Below the pieces are notes generated by a model. It was not told the origin of the DNA. It did not search any database and worked only from the letters and a program-made list of their open reading frames with translations. Shown piece after piece: positions 16,479 to 25,511 of a DNA stretch of 64,000 nucleotides. Within the stretch, counting starts at the first letter, position 1, and every line of letters begins with the position of its first letter. Origin of the DNA: Hymenobacter puniceus (GTDB lineage Bacteria; Bacteroidota; Bacteroidia; Cytophagales; Hymenobacteraceae); NCBI RefSeq assembly GCF_014333525.1, contig NZ_JACSCX010000003.1:620001-684000 (forward strand). Reading direction: 5' to 3'. The position numbers were made by a program, and so were the translations under genes.

Positions 16479-17750
16479 TTACTCCGCCACCACTGCGCCC
16501 AGCACATCCAGAATAGCGCGGGCTTTGAGCAGGCATTCCTCGTACTCGCGCTCCGGCACCGAGTCGTAGGTGATGGCCGAGCCAACCTGGAAGCTGAGGT
16601 AGCCTGTATCGGGGCGGTACTGCAGGCTGCGAATGACGACGTTGAACTCGAAGTCGCCGTTGGGCCAGGCGTAGCCGATGCTGCCGCTGTAGAGGCCGCG
16701 CCGGGTCTGCTCGTAGTGCTCGATAAGCTGCATGGCCCGGATTTTTGGCGCGCCGGTCATCGAGCCCATTGGGAAGGCAGCGCGCAGCACGTCCACCAGA
16801 TCCACACCAGGGCGCAGCTGGGCCTGCACCGTGGAAATCATCTGCCAGACGTGCCGGAAAGGGTAAAGGCCGAACAGCTCGGGTACCTGCACGGTGCCAG
16901 TTTCGGCCACGCGGGCGAGGTCGTTGCGCACCAGATCCACAATCATCAGGTTTTCGGCGCGCTCCTTTTCGTCGTGCAGCAGAGTCTGGCGCTGCTGTTC
17001 GTCTTCGGCGGGGGTGCCACCGCGCCGGATGGTGCCTTTGATGGGCTGCGAGACGATGGTGTCGGCTCGGCGGGACAAAAACCGCTCGGGCGAAGCGCAG
17101 AGAAGGTAGTGGCTGTGGTGCCGGAAGAAGCCCGCAAACGGCGCCGGCGAAGCGGCGTTGAGGCGCAAAAACACGTCTACCGGGTCCAGTTGCACGCCTT
17201 CGGCGTAGAACTCCTGGCACAGGTTCAGCTCGTACACTTCACCATTGAGGATGTCCTCGCGCACGGCATCTACCGCCCGCAGGTAATCCGTTTTGGACAT
17301 GCGGGGCGTGAGGGCCGGCACGGTAGGTGCCGGCGAAACCGGTAGCTCCGTGGTCAAAATGGCATTCAGCACGCCGGCCGTGTGGCCGTGCAGCTCCAGC
17401 GTATCCGGCCGCCAGATCAGCCAGGTTTGCGGCGAAAAGAAATGCAGTGTCGGCCACGCCAGCCCCGAGGCGTTGCGGCTGTGCAGGTCTTCAATTTCAT
17501 TTTTGACATCGTACGTCAGCAAGCCCAGGCGTGGTGCTGCGCTGGCCTGTTGCTGCCACGCGCGTAGCTCGTCCAGCGTGCGGGGTGCATCGGGCGCATC
17601 TGTGGCCACGCCCAGCAACTGGTCGAAAGGGCCCTGTGGATAGGCTAAGTTGTTGGGCTCGAAGTAAGCGCAGTGCGGAAAGCTGACCGCCCAGCGCAGG
17701 GCGCGGGCCCGGAAATCGGCGGGCAACTCGGAAAGGGGAACAGACAGCAT
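16479..17750 (-). CDS. pabB: Aminodeoxychorismate synthase component I (PabB)
   Basis: About 423 residues from the ATG at 17750 (MLSVPLSELPADF). The C-terminal chorismate-binding domain has PIKGT, where the Lys marks aminodeoxychorismate synthase and isochorismate-type enzymes (anthranilate synthase has PIAGT), followed by RAENLMIVDLVRNDLARV, GSMTGAPKIRAMQLI and RGLYSGSIGY. It makes 4-amino-4-deoxychorismate for folate using ammonia from a PabA partner, which is not in the window. A TACCTTTG box lies 16 bases upstream of the start. Confidence 0.9.
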   Translation of the reverse strand: MLSVPLSELPADFRARALRWAVSFPHCAYFEPNNLAYPQGPFDQLLGVATDAPDAPRTLDELRAWQQQASAAPRLGLLTYDVKNEIEDLHSRNASGLAWPTLHFFSPQTWLIWRPDTLELHGHTAGVLNAILTTELPVSPAPTVPALTPRMSKTDYLRAVDAVREDILNGEVYELNLCQEFYAEGVQLDPVDVFLRLNAASPAPFAGFFRHHSHYLLCASPERFLSRRADTIVSQPIKGTIRRGGTPAEDEQQRQTLLHDEKERAENLMIVDLVRNDLARVAETGTVQVPELFGLYPFRHVWQMISTVQAQLRPGVDLVDVLRAAFPMGSMTGAPKIRAMQLIEHYEQTRRGLYSGSIGYAWPNGDFEFNVVIRSLQYRPDTGYLSFQVGSAITYDSVPEREYEECLLKARAILDVLGAVVAE

Positions 17751-17766
17751 GGTGGCGGACACGGGG

Positions 17767-17774
17767 CAAAGGTA
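17767..17774 (-). promoter_or_regulatory. -7 promoter box TACCTTTG of pabB
   Basis: Minus-strand TACCTTTGC, 16 bases before the pabB ATG, implying a leader of about 12 bases. Confidence 0.5.
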
Positions 17775-17808
17775 CACGGCCAAGGGCCGGAAACCGGCGT
17801 CAGGGTGC

Positions 17809-19335
17809 TTACTCGCCTAACTCTTTCAGGGCCAGCTTAGCTTTGGTATCGGTGCTGTTTTTGTACTCGTGCTTTGCGTAGCTCAGGGCTTTTCTGAAAT
17901 AAATCCGAGCCGTGTTGGCTTGCCCTTCAGCCTGATACAGATAGCCAAGCTGCAGTGCAGCCTGAGGCGCGAAATAATACGGGGCGTTGCCGGCCAGCGC
18001 GATAGTGCGGGCGTAGAGCAGCCGCGCCGAGTCGGGGCGGCCGAGCAGGTGCCAGGCGCGGGCCCGCCGGTAGGGCTCCTCCAGCTGGTCGCGTAGGGGC
18101 GTGGCGGCAGTGCTCCGGAACCCGGCTAGGGTGGTCAGGGCCTCGCGGTAGTAGCCGCCGTCAATCTGCAGCCGGGCCCGCGTAAGCAACGGGTTGAGCG
18201 GCAACTTGCCTTCAATAAAACGCTGCGCATAGGTGTCTTCCTCCACTACGGTGTGGCCGCCAGCGGTAATCTGACGGCGGTAGCGGGCGGCGGCCGGCGC
18301 GTCGCCACCCAGCCAGGCGGCCAGGTAAAGCTTGAACCAGGCGTCTTTGCGGTAGTGCTGGCCTTGGTATTGCTGCAGAAATAGCTCGTTTTCGTGGCGG
18401 GAAGCGGCATACTCGCCTTGGTAGAGCAGCAGGTCGGCGGCCATGTGGCGCAGGTAGGGCAAGGCCACGTAAGCTGGCCCGGTGGGGCGGGCGCGGTAGG
18501 CGGCCAGCGCTGCCTCGGTGTGGTGCTGCTTTTTGTGCAAACTCACAAGTAGGTAGGCGTAGAGCAGGTTGTCGGGTTGCTGCTGCTGGAGCTGGCGGAT
18601 CAGCAGGAGCCCTGCCTCGGGCTTTTTGTAGTAGGTTTCTTCCACCAAGGCCAGCAAAATCCGGGCTTCTGTCTGGAAGTCGTTGGGCTGGCGGGCAGCG
18701 GCGCGCAGGTTGCTCAGGCCGCCCGTTACACTGCCGGGCAGTCCCAGCAGCTTCAGAAACCAGCGGTAGCCGTCCGGCAACGACCCAATAAAGAACTGCA
18801 TCAGCCCCAGCGTTTTGCGCGCCGGCAGGTAGTGGGGGTAGCGCTTCACCACGGCCTGCATCTGCTGGTAGGCCTGCCGCAAGCTCCAGGCGCCCTGCAC
18901 CTCGTGCCCAAACACCACCTGCGCTGCCGCTTGGTGCAGCCGGATTTCAGCGCGGGCATACTCCGGCAGCGCGCCTGGCGCCGGCGTTTTCTCCAGTTGG
19001 GCCAGCCGCTGGTCCTGGGCGGCCACGGTGGCGGCGTAGCGGCTGGCGTCCTGCGTGACGAGTAGCTCCGTGATGCTGGCGGCATCAAGCACGAGCAGCG
19101 TGCCCGCCGTAGCGGGCGACTCGCGCAGCATGGTGCGGGCCGCGTTGGGGCGCAGTTTCAGCACTTCAGTGTAAGCCCGCACCTGAATGGAGCTGAGTTG
19201 GTTTTCGGGTTGCCGAAGCTCCAGCTGCGGCCCCCCGTGGGCCATCCCGAAACGCAGCAGAGCGCACAGCAGCAGCAGCCACTGACGTAGTGTACTGCTA
19301 CACTCCTGACGGCATATTGTGCCCAAAACCAGCAT
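17809..19335 (-). CDS. Secreted TPR-repeat protein of unknown role
   Basis: 508 residues. The N-terminal part has a likely signal segment (LRQWLLLLCALLRFGMAHGG, about 16-35). The rest is helical with repeated TPR-like pairs, for example YPHYLPARKTLGLMQFFIG, DNLLYAYLLVSLHKKQHHTE and the terminal YFAPQAALQLGYLYQAEGQA. Such proteins are scaffolds, here probably periplasmic. The segment around GSLPDGYRWFLKLLGLPGSV resembles DUF3808/TTC39-type proteins, but I am not sure. The start codon choice is weak because there is no clear alternative downstream. Confidence 0.75.
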   Translation of the reverse strand: MLVLGTICRQECSSTLRQWLLLLCALLRFGMAHGGPQLELRQPENQLSSIQVRAYTEVLKLRPNAARTMLRESPATAGTLLVLDAASITELLVTQDASRYAATVAAQDQRLAQLEKTPAPGALPEYARAEIRLHQAAAQVVFGHEVQGAWSLRQAYQQMQAVVKRYPHYLPARKTLGLMQFFIGSLPDGYRWFLKLLGLPGSVTGGLSNLRAAARQPNDFQTEARILLALVEETYYKKPEAGLLLIRQLQQQQPDNLLYAYLLVSLHKKQHHTEAALAAYRARPTGPAYVALPYLRHMAADLLLYQGEYAASRHENELFLQQYQGQHYRKDAWFKLYLAAWLGGDAPAAARYRRQITAGGHTVVEEDTYAQRFIEGKLPLNPLLTRARLQIDGGYYREALTTLAGFRSTAATPLRDQLEEPYRRARAWHLLGRPDSARLLYARTIALAGNAPYYFAPQAALQLGYLYQAEGQANTARIYFRKALSYAKHEYKNSTDTKAKLALKELGE

Positions 19336-19409
19336 TCAATGACTTATAAGGACAAAGAAAAAGGAACGACGTGAGGCCGTTCCTTTTTCAACTTCAGGAA
19401 AGAGAAAAG

Positions 19410-20171
19410 CTACGCTACGCGGGCTTCTACATCGGCCAGAACCCGGCCACAATGCTCACACACGATGATTTTCTTGTGGGCAATGATGTCGGCCTGGCGC
19501 TGCGGGGGCACCGTGTTGAAGCAGCCGCCGCAGGCGTCGCGCTTCACCGTCACCACGGCCAGGCCGTTGCGTACGTTGCCACGGATGCGGGTATAGGCGG
19601 TGTAGAGGCGCTCCTCGATAGGCTGCTTGGCGCCTTCGCGCTCATCCAGCAGCTTTTTCTCGTCGGCTTCGCTTTCGCCTACAATGACGTTCAGCTCACC
19701 TTTCTTGTTCTCAAGGTCTTTCTTGCGCTCTTCCAGCTTCTGCTTGGTGCCACCAATTTCAACATTCTTCATGTCGATCTGGTACTGCGCCTCCTTGATT
19801 TTCTTTTCCGAAATCTGGATTTCCAGCTTCTGCAACTCGATTTCCTTGGCAATAGCCTCGTACTCGCGGTTGTTGCGCACGTTCTGCTGCTGGTCTTCGT
19901 AGCGCTTGATCAGGCCATCGGCATCTTTGGCGGCCTGCTTGCGCTGTTTGATTTGGTCGTTGAGGCCGGAGATTTCCTCGTCGAACTTGCTTACGCGCAC
20001 CTCGTAGCCGGCAATTTCATCTTCCAGGTCGCGCACTTCTTCGGGAAGGTCGCCGCGCACGCGCCGGATTTCGTCGAGCTGCGAGTCAATGCGTTGCAGG
20101 TTGAGCAGGGATTCCAGCTTGCTGGCAACGGGGGCATCGGCCGGGGCAGTGGCGACGGTCTTAGCAGTCAT
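19410..20171 (-). CDS. Coiled-coil protein with C-terminal C4 zinc ribbon
   Basis: 253 residues from the ATG at 20171 (MTAKTVATAP). Residues about 20-180 form a long charged antiparallel coiled coil (LESLLNLQRIDSQLDEIRRV onward), and the C-terminus holds two Cys pairs, CGGC and CEHC, forming a zinc ribbon. This is the CT398/YlxR-neighbour type protein found across bacteria; structures suggest a nucleic-acid or export-chaperone role but it is not settled. Its ATG overlaps the end of the upstream Nif3-like gene by 11 bases, a strong sign of an operon. Confidence 0.85.
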   Translation of the reverse strand: MTAKTVATAPADAPVASKLESLLNLQRIDSQLDEIRRVRGDLPEEVRDLEDEIAGYEVRVSKFDEEISGLNDQIKQRKQAAKDADGLIKRYEDQQQNVRNNREYEAIAKEIELQKLEIQISEKKIKEAQYQIDMKNVEIGGTKQKLEERKKDLENKKGELNVIVGESEADEKKLLDEREGAKQPIEERLYTAYTRIRGNVRNGLAVVTVKRDACGGCFNTVPPQRQADIIAHKKIIVCEHCGRVLADVEARVA

Positions 20172-21261
20172 ATCGGACGGGGTTGGTGTAGGTCTCGGCA
20201 ATGAAGAGCGCAAAAGTACTTCCAAACTTATCGGTAAGCAAATCCCGGAAGATTTCACCGGTGAATTGTTCGCTCTCAAAGTGTCCTACGTCGCAGAGCA
20301 GCAAGTGGCCTTCGGCCTGGAAATATTCGTGGTATTTCAGGTCGCCGGTTACGTAGGCGTCGGCACCGGCGGCGCGGGCTTTGCCAATCAGAAAGCTGCC
20401 CGCACCGCCGCAGATGGCTACTTTTTTGATGGGTTGGTCGAAGTCGGTGTGCTTCACCACGGGCACGCCCAGGGCTTCTTTGAGGCGCTGCCGAAACGCC
20501 GATGGGCTCAGGGCTTCGGGCAGCTCGCCCACCATACCGGAGCCTACTTCCTGGTTTTCGTTTTCCAGCTGGATGATTTCGTAGGCCACTTCCTCGTAAG
20601 GGTGGGCCTGGCGCAACGCCTGCAGCGCTGCCCGCTGCCGATGCAGCGGCAGCAGCACTTCCACCCGCTGCTCGGGCCCGGTGTGCGGCTGGCCCGGCTC
20701 CCCCGAAAATGGGTTGGTGCCCAGGCCGGGCGTGAACGTGAACGTGCCATCCATGCGGAAGCTGCACGCTGAATAGTCACCGATCTGGCCGGCGCCAGCG
20801 GCGTAGAGGGCGGCCAGCACGGCTTCAGTGTGGGTGGCGGGCACGTAGGTTATCAGCTTGGCCAGCAAGCCGGTTTTGGGGTCGAGGATGCGCACGTTTT
20901 GCAGGCCCAGCTTGTCGGCCAGCTTGCGGTTGACGCCGTGGCGGACGTTGTCGAGGTTGGTGTGGGCGGCGTAGAGCGCTACATCGTTTTTAATGGCTTT
21001 GAGCAGGGTTTGCTCTACCTCGTTGGCGCCGGTGAGGCGTTTGAGGGGCTTGAAAATCAACGGGTGATGGGCCACCACCACGTTGCAGCCCCGCCGGATG
21101 GCCTCGTCTACCACGGCCGGCGTGCAGTCCAGCGCAATCAGCACACCGGTTATTTCCTGCTGTGGGTTGCCGCACTGCAGGCCGGCGTTATCGTAGGATT
21201 CCTGGTAGGCGAGGGGCGCCGCCGCTTCCAGCGCACGGGCAAGTTCCTGAACGGTTGGCAT
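20161..21261 (-). CDS. Nif3-like dinuclear metal centre protein (GTP cyclohydrolase 1 type 2 / YqfO family)
   Basis: 366 residues. The N-terminal metal-binding half has YDNAGLQCGN and VVVAHHPLIF with the HH pair, and AAHTNLDN; the second half has VAICGGAGSFL and the late CDVGHFESEQF. The roughly 100-residue insertion in the middle matches the longer YqfO type. These toroidal hexamers bind two metals per subunit; the biochemical role is unsettled. It is translationally coupled with the zinc-ribbon protein downstream. Confidence 0.88.
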   Translation of the reverse strand: MPTVQELARALEAAAPLAYQESYDNAGLQCGNPQQEITGVLIALDCTPAVVDEAIRRGCNVVVAHHPLIFKPLKRLTGANEVEQTLLKAIKNDVALYAAHTNLDNVRHGVNRKLADKLGLQNVRILDPKTGLLAKLITYVPATHTEAVLAALYAAGAGQIGDYSACSFRMDGTFTFTPGLGTNPFSGEPGQPHTGPEQRVEVLLPLHRQRAALQALRQAHPYEEVAYEIIQLENENQEVGSGMVGELPEALSPSAFRQRLKEALGVPVVKHTDFDQPIKKVAICGGAGSFLIGKARAAGADAYVTGDLKYHEYFQAEGHLLLCDVGHFESEQFTGEIFRDLLTDKFGSTFALFIAETYTNPVRYDC

Positions 21262-21267
21262 TTGGGG

Positions 21268-21302
21268 AATTAAAAATTGAGAATTAAAAATTAAAAATGA
21301 CG
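21268..21302 (+). repeat. AT-rich heptamer array, left arm
   Basis: Words AATTAAA, AATTGAG, AATTAAA, AATTAAA, AATGACG in exact 7-base phase, starting 6 bases beyond the Nif3-like start codon. Inverted partner at 21382-21416. Confidence 0.8.
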
Positions 21303-21381
21303 CTGTGTCATCCTCCCAGTCCGGCGGCGGAGGCTTCCGACCAGAGCAACGTCAACCCGCCGCAAATTTCGCCAGCTGCCC

Positions 21382-21416
21382 CAATTCATAATTTTTAATT
21401 CTCACTTTTTAATTGA
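21382..21416 (-). repeat. AT-rich heptamer array, right arm
   Basis: On the minus strand the words are AATTAAA, AAGTGAG, AATTAAA, AATTATG, AATTGGG. The array supplies the last codons (LKSEN) and stop of the DNA glycosylase gene. The 79 bases between the arms hold no gene. Confidence 0.8.
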
Positions 21417-22084
21417 AGCAGCACCTCCGCGTATTGCGCCACGTGGTCGGCCAGGTAACGGCGCCGGTACTGCATGATATAACGCGGATGGTCCAGCACG
21501 ATAATCTTGTCGAACAGCTCCAACTCCTGATTGAGCTTTTCAAACAGCAGCCCATTGCGCCGGCCCAGGCAAATGGCCGCGTGGCGGGCCAGCCCCAACT
21601 CCGACACCTGCCGCTGCAGCGTCACCCGGATTTCGGGCTCCAGGGCCCGCTGCAGCGCCGGCGAGTCGTAGTAGTTGTAGTTTTTGCTGTCGCGCAGCAG
21701 CACCAGCGGGTACAGGGAGCTTAGGTAGAAGTGGCGGTAGAATTCGGTGGGGCCACCCAACTCGGCTACCACCCGGTACACGAACTGGCTGCTCAGCTCC
21801 GGGTGCCGCGGCTGGCCGTTAAGGATGCCGCAATGGTCGGCCAGCGCAGCCGGATCGGTGAAGGCCACGCCGGTGCGGCCCGAACCAAACCGACCCGGAT
21901 TGATGCCCAGCAGCGCCACCCGCGGGCGGTTGTCGGCGTAGAATTTCTGCGCAAACTGCGTGAGCAGCGCCGCTACGACTGGTTCCTGATAGGGGTTGTA
22001 GGCCTGTACCTCGTCGGGCAGGGCCGGGGCCGGCGGAAATGTGACAAGCAGGTGCAGCAGGCGGTCAGCGAAGGTGTCGGGCAT
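21395..22084 (-). CDS. SMUG2-like uracil-DNA glycosylase family protein (DUF4918 type)
   Basis: 229 residues from the ATG at 22084 (MPDTFADRLLHLL). The uracil-DNA glycosylase fold is marked by ALLGINPGRFGSGRTGVAFT (motif A with the GINP turn) and the late IIVLDHPRYIMQYRR motif with its His. Members excise uracil or damaged uracil derivatives from DNA. The last residues come from the AT-rich heptamer array, so the native C-terminus was probably slightly different. It is a single-gene unit. Confidence 0.85.
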   Translation of the reverse strand: MPDTFADRLLHLLVTFPPAPALPDEVQAYNPYQEPVVAALLTQFAQKFYADNRPRVALLGINPGRFGSGRTGVAFTDPAALADHCGILNGQPRHPELSSQFVYRVVAELGGPTEFYRHFYLSSLYPLVLLRDSKNYNYYDSPALQRALEPEIRVTLQRQVSELGLARHAAICLGRRNGLLFEKLNQELELFDKIIVLDHPRYIMQYRRRYLADHVAQYAEVLLQLKSEN

Positions 22085-22258
22085 ATGCTGTTGAGACGCA
22101 TATTCGCGGCCTGGCGTTGCTAACGTTGGTTGATCTGCTCTGCTGACGACCGAAAGCATCAGGCAAAGGTGCGGCGGAAGCATCTTGCCGAAAGCTGACC
22201 CTCTACCCGGATAGCACTCGGAATTCCGGGGTGTAGTGACTGACTTTACTGCACTGGC

Positions 22259-22287
22259 GAGATTCCTCGCGCTGCTTGGAATGACGG
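22259..22287 (+). repeat. REP remnant
   Basis: gattcctcgcgctgcttgga followed by atgacgg resembles one arm of dispersed Bacteroidota repeats; the inverted partner is missing. It shares TCGCGCTGCTT with 33153-33181. Confidence 0.4.
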
Positions 22288-22356
22288 CAAAAACAACGGC
22301 AGCAACGACGAGGCGCAAAATATTGCGTCTCTACAGCATACAAGATCCTGCTCCGC

Positions 22357-22364
22357 TACCTTTG
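22357..22364 (+). promoter_or_regulatory. -7 promoter box TACCTTTG of lpxK
   Basis: TACCTTTG ends 7 bases before the lpxK ATG, implying a nearly leaderless transcript. Confidence 0.5.
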
Positions 22365-22371
22365 TCACCCT

Positions 22372-23436
22372 ATGCCCTCGTTCCTGACGCTGTTGCTGCT
22401 GCCTTTCAGCTGGCTCTACGCCGGCGTGATGGCCGTGCGCAACTGGCTGTATGATACGGGCCGCAAGCCGTACGGCAATTTCTGGCCGGTGCCGGTGCTT
22501 GGCGTGGGCAACCTGCGGGTGGGTGGCACCGGCAAAACGCCGCACGTAGCGTGGCTGGTGCGTGAGCTGCTGCGGCAGGGCCAGCAGCCCGCCATCCTCA
22601 GCCGCGGCTACGGCCGCCGCACCCGCGGCTTCCGCCTCGGCAGTGCCCAGGAAACCGCCGAAACCTTCGGCGACGAGCCGTTGCAGCACTATCAGGACTT
22701 TGGCGCCGCCGTGCCGGTGGCCGTCTGCGAAGACCGCCTGACCGGCCTCAATAAGCTGTTTGCCTTGCCCCAGGTAGGGGCCGTGGTGCTCGATGATGCC
22801 TACCAGCACCGCCGCGTTCAGCCCGATTTCAGCGTGCTGCTTACCGAGCAGCACCGGCCTTTTTATGAGGACTACGTGCTGCCCGCCGGCCGCCTGCGCG
22901 AAAGCCGGGCCGGGGCCCGCCGCGCCGACGTGGTGATTGTGACCAAGTGCGACACCGACCTGGACGCTGTGCGGCAGCAGGAAATTGCGCGCCGCATCCG
23001 GCGCTACGCCCGGCCCGAGGTGCCGGTGCTGTTTTCCACCTATGCCTACGCCGCGCCGGTGCCATTGGCCGGCAGCGCCGCCCCATCGGCCCCGGGCGGG
23101 CCGGAAATCGTGCTGCTGACGGGCATTGCGCAGCCGGAGCCGCTGCTGGATTATCTCACGGCAGCAGGCTTCCGGGTGGTGCATCATGCGGCCTTCGCCG
23201 ACCACCATAGCTTCACGGCCCCGGAAATTGCGGCTCTGGCCGCGCATTGCGGGCCCGGACGTTGTATTTTTACCACGCAGAAAGACGCCACCCGGTTGCT
23301 GGCGCCCGCGCTGCATACGGAAATAGCCCGCCTGCCCGTTTTCTACCTTCCTATCACCGTGGAGTTTCTGGCCGATGGCGCCGCCCGCCTGCGCCAGCTG
23401 CTGTCACCCTTCATTCAGCCCCAAGCTGTTGTCTGA
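22372..23436 (+). CDS. lpxK: Tetraacyldisaccharide 4'-kinase LpxK
   Basis: 354 residues. An N-terminal hydrophobic segment (about 1-22) anchors it to the inner membrane; the P-loop is GNLRVGGTGKTP (46-57), followed by SRGYGRRTRGF, GDEPLQ and the catalytic VVLDDAYQHRRV. The C-terminal lobe has FADHHSFTAPEI. It phosphorylates the 4' position of the lipid A disaccharide. It overlaps nothing; the porin gene follows after 22 bases. Confidence 0.95.
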   Translation: MPSFLTLLLLPFSWLYAGVMAVRNWLYDTGRKPYGNFWPVPVLGVGNLRVGGTGKTPHVAWLVRELLRQGQQPAILSRGYGRRTRGFRLGSAQETAETFGDEPLQHYQDFGAAVPVAVCEDRLTGLNKLFALPQVGAVVLDDAYQHRRVQPDFSVLLTEQHRPFYEDYVLPAGRLRESRAGARRADVVIVTKCDTDLDAVRQQEIARRIRRYARPEVPVLFSTYAYAAPVPLAGSAAPSAPGGPEIVLLTGIAQPEPLLDYLTAAGFRVVHHAAFADHHSFTAPEIAALAAHCGPGRCIFTTQKDATRLLAPALHTEIARLPVFYLPITVEFLADGAARLRQLLSPFIQPQAVV

Positions 23437-23458
23437 CTCGTTGTTGCCTTCGTTGTGT

Positions 23459-25429
23459 ATGAATTATCGGCTGCTATATGGCCGGTTGGCAGGGCCTGCC
23501 CGGTTGCTGGGGCTGCTCTGGATAGTGCTGGCCGGGCCGGCAACCGGGCAGGCGCAGATTCTGGATGATTCTACCAAGGTGCTTTACGGTGCCCGCACCA
23601 CCCGCGTGCTGCGCGAGGCCGACCTGCTGCGCGACCAGACCGAGGGCCGCATTATCGATACCACGCTCACCAATTTTCCTTCGGCCCGCTACTGGTACCA
23701 CGACAGCACCTTCCACCAGGACCTGGGGCACGTGGGTACGGCGGCCCGGCCGCTGCTCTGGCGCCCGAATATGGAGCTGGGCGCCCGCCTCGGCCGCCAC
23801 TCCTTTGACCGGTACGCCCGCGACCCGGCCACCATTCCGTACTATGATTCCAAGTCGCCGTATATGTTCTTCCGCTTCATTCAGGGCGGCAATGGCGAGC
23901 AGGTATTTGAGCTGTCGTACACGCGCAGCATCAGCAAAAAAGCCAGCGTGGGGCTGGCCTACGAGCGGATTGCAGCCAACAAGCTCTACACCACCAACCC
24001 GCGTGAGCCCTTGGTGGAGCACAGCAACTTTCTGTTTTTTGCCCGCTTAGAAAGCACCGATGAGCGCTACCACGCGCTGTTCAACTACAACAACGCGCGC
24101 CACCGCGCTGCCGAGCAGGGTGGAATTCGCCCTCAGAACGGCCCCGAAATTCCCGTAGACCGGCGTGACACCACACTCAGCCAGCTCTTCGACTACGGCG
24201 ACGAGCGGCCCTGGCTGTTTACGGCCATCAGCACCGAGCACCGGGACGGACTGCGGCTGGCGCATTCCTATCGGCTGGTAGGCCGCGGCCTCACGGCGTT
24301 TCACGTCATTGATTGGCGCCGCCAGATGAACCGCTTTCAGGATACCAAGCTTGCTCTGGTGGCAGGCACCAGCCAGCCGCTCTACTACCCGCGGGCCTTG
24401 CTCAGCACCATTGGCACCGATGACCGGGCAGAGACGCAGCGGCTGGAAAATACCTTTGGCGTGCTGGGCCGCAGCCCTGCGGTGCAGTACCGGCTGTATG
24501 CCCGGCACCGCAGCCTCTCGCTGGCCACGCGCCACCTGGTGGGCACGCCGACCATTGGCGACGTAGGCCAGCTGCAGCCCGCCGCGGCCGACGGCAACAC
24601 ATACAGCCAGGTATTTGCGGGCGGTACGGCCGCTTTCAACTACAAGCTATTTGCCATCGAAACGGCCGGGGAGGTGTTTGCCCTCGACGTGGAAAACCCG
24701 GACCGTAACCAGGAGTACTGGCTGCGCGGCGCGGCGCGGCTGGGCCCGCTCACGGGTGAGCTGCTAAGCACCAGCTATTCGCCCACGCTTACGCAGGAGC
24801 AGTTCGACGGCAACCATTACCGCTGGGCGAATAGCTTCGACAACACCAAAGTAAACCAGCTCACCGCCCGCCTCGACCAGACGCTGGGCCGGCACCGTCT
24901 GGAAGCTTCGGGCGCTATTGTCAACATCACGTCGTTGGTGTACTATGGGGCCGATGGGGCGCCGGCGCAGCTCGGCGAGGACCGGCGGCTACTGACAGCT
25001 TCGGCGCGGCACCGCTTCAACATGGGCAATATCTTTTTCGACAACCAAGCCCACGGCACCCAGGGTGGCGACCAGGCAGGCCTACGGATTCCGGCCCTCG
25101 TCACCAACAGCAAGGTGTACTACCAGGGCTATCTGTTCAAAAAAGCGCTATTCGGGCAGATTGGGGCCGAGGTATACTACCAGTCCACCTGGAAACCCTA
25201 CAACTACAGCCCCAGCACCCAGCAGTTCTTCGTGCAGGACAACTTCACGGCCGGCAACTTTGCTGTGGCCGACGTGTTTCTGAGCGGCGACATCAAGACA
25301 GTAGCGGTGTTTCTTAAGATGGCCTACGTCAACCAGGGGCTGCTGCGCAACGGCTACTTCATTACGCCTTACTACACCGGCCTGCCCCGCCGCTTCGAGT
25401 TTGGGCTGCGGTGGCAGTTTTTTGATTAA
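23459..25429 (+). CDS. Putative porin / outer membrane beta-barrel protein (Porin_10 type)
   Basis: 656 residues from the ATG at 23459 (MNYRLLYGRLAGPARLL). A signal peptide of about 31 residues ends in GQAQ. The rest is rich in alternating aromatic/polar strands and ends RRFEFGLRWQFFD, with a terminal aromatic residue near the C-terminus as in outer membrane barrels. The early segment DTTLTNFPSARYWYHDSTF and FDRYARDP are typical of the Bacteroidota putative porin family. Substrate unknown. It lies directly behind lpxK. Confidence 0.8.
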   Translation: MNYRLLYGRLAGPARLLGLLWIVLAGPATGQAQILDDSTKVLYGARTTRVLREADLLRDQTEGRIIDTTLTNFPSARYWYHDSTFHQDLGHVGTAARPLLWRPNMELGARLGRHSFDRYARDPATIPYYDSKSPYMFFRFIQGGNGEQVFELSYTRSISKKASVGLAYERIAANKLYTTNPREPLVEHSNFLFFARLESTDERYHALFNYNNARHRAAEQGGIRPQNGPEIPVDRRDTTLSQLFDYGDERPWLFTAISTEHRDGLRLAHSYRLVGRGLTAFHVIDWRRQMNRFQDTKLALVAGTSQPLYYPRALLSTIGTDDRAETQRLENTFGVLGRSPAVQYRLYARHRSLSLATRHLVGTPTIGDVGQLQPAAADGNTYSQVFAGGTAAFNYKLFAIETAGEVFALDVENPDRNQEYWLRGAARLGPLTGELLSTSYSPTLTQEQFDGNHYRWANSFDNTKVNQLTARLDQTLGRHRLEASGAIVNITSLVYYGADGAPAQLGEDRRLLTASARHRFNMGNIFFDNQAHGTQGGDQAGLRIPALVTNSKVYYQGYLFKKALFGQIGAEVYYQSTWKPYNYSPSTQQFFVQDNFTAGNFAVADVFLSGDIKTVAVFLKMAYVNQGLLRNGYFITPYYTGLPRRFEFGLRWQFFD

Positions 25430-25511
25430 TAGAGGCTTGGGTTCCTAGGAGCTTGGTTGTTTCATCAGTGAGCCGCCGTCATCCACGCTATACCCGTTCA
25501 GGAATTTCCTC

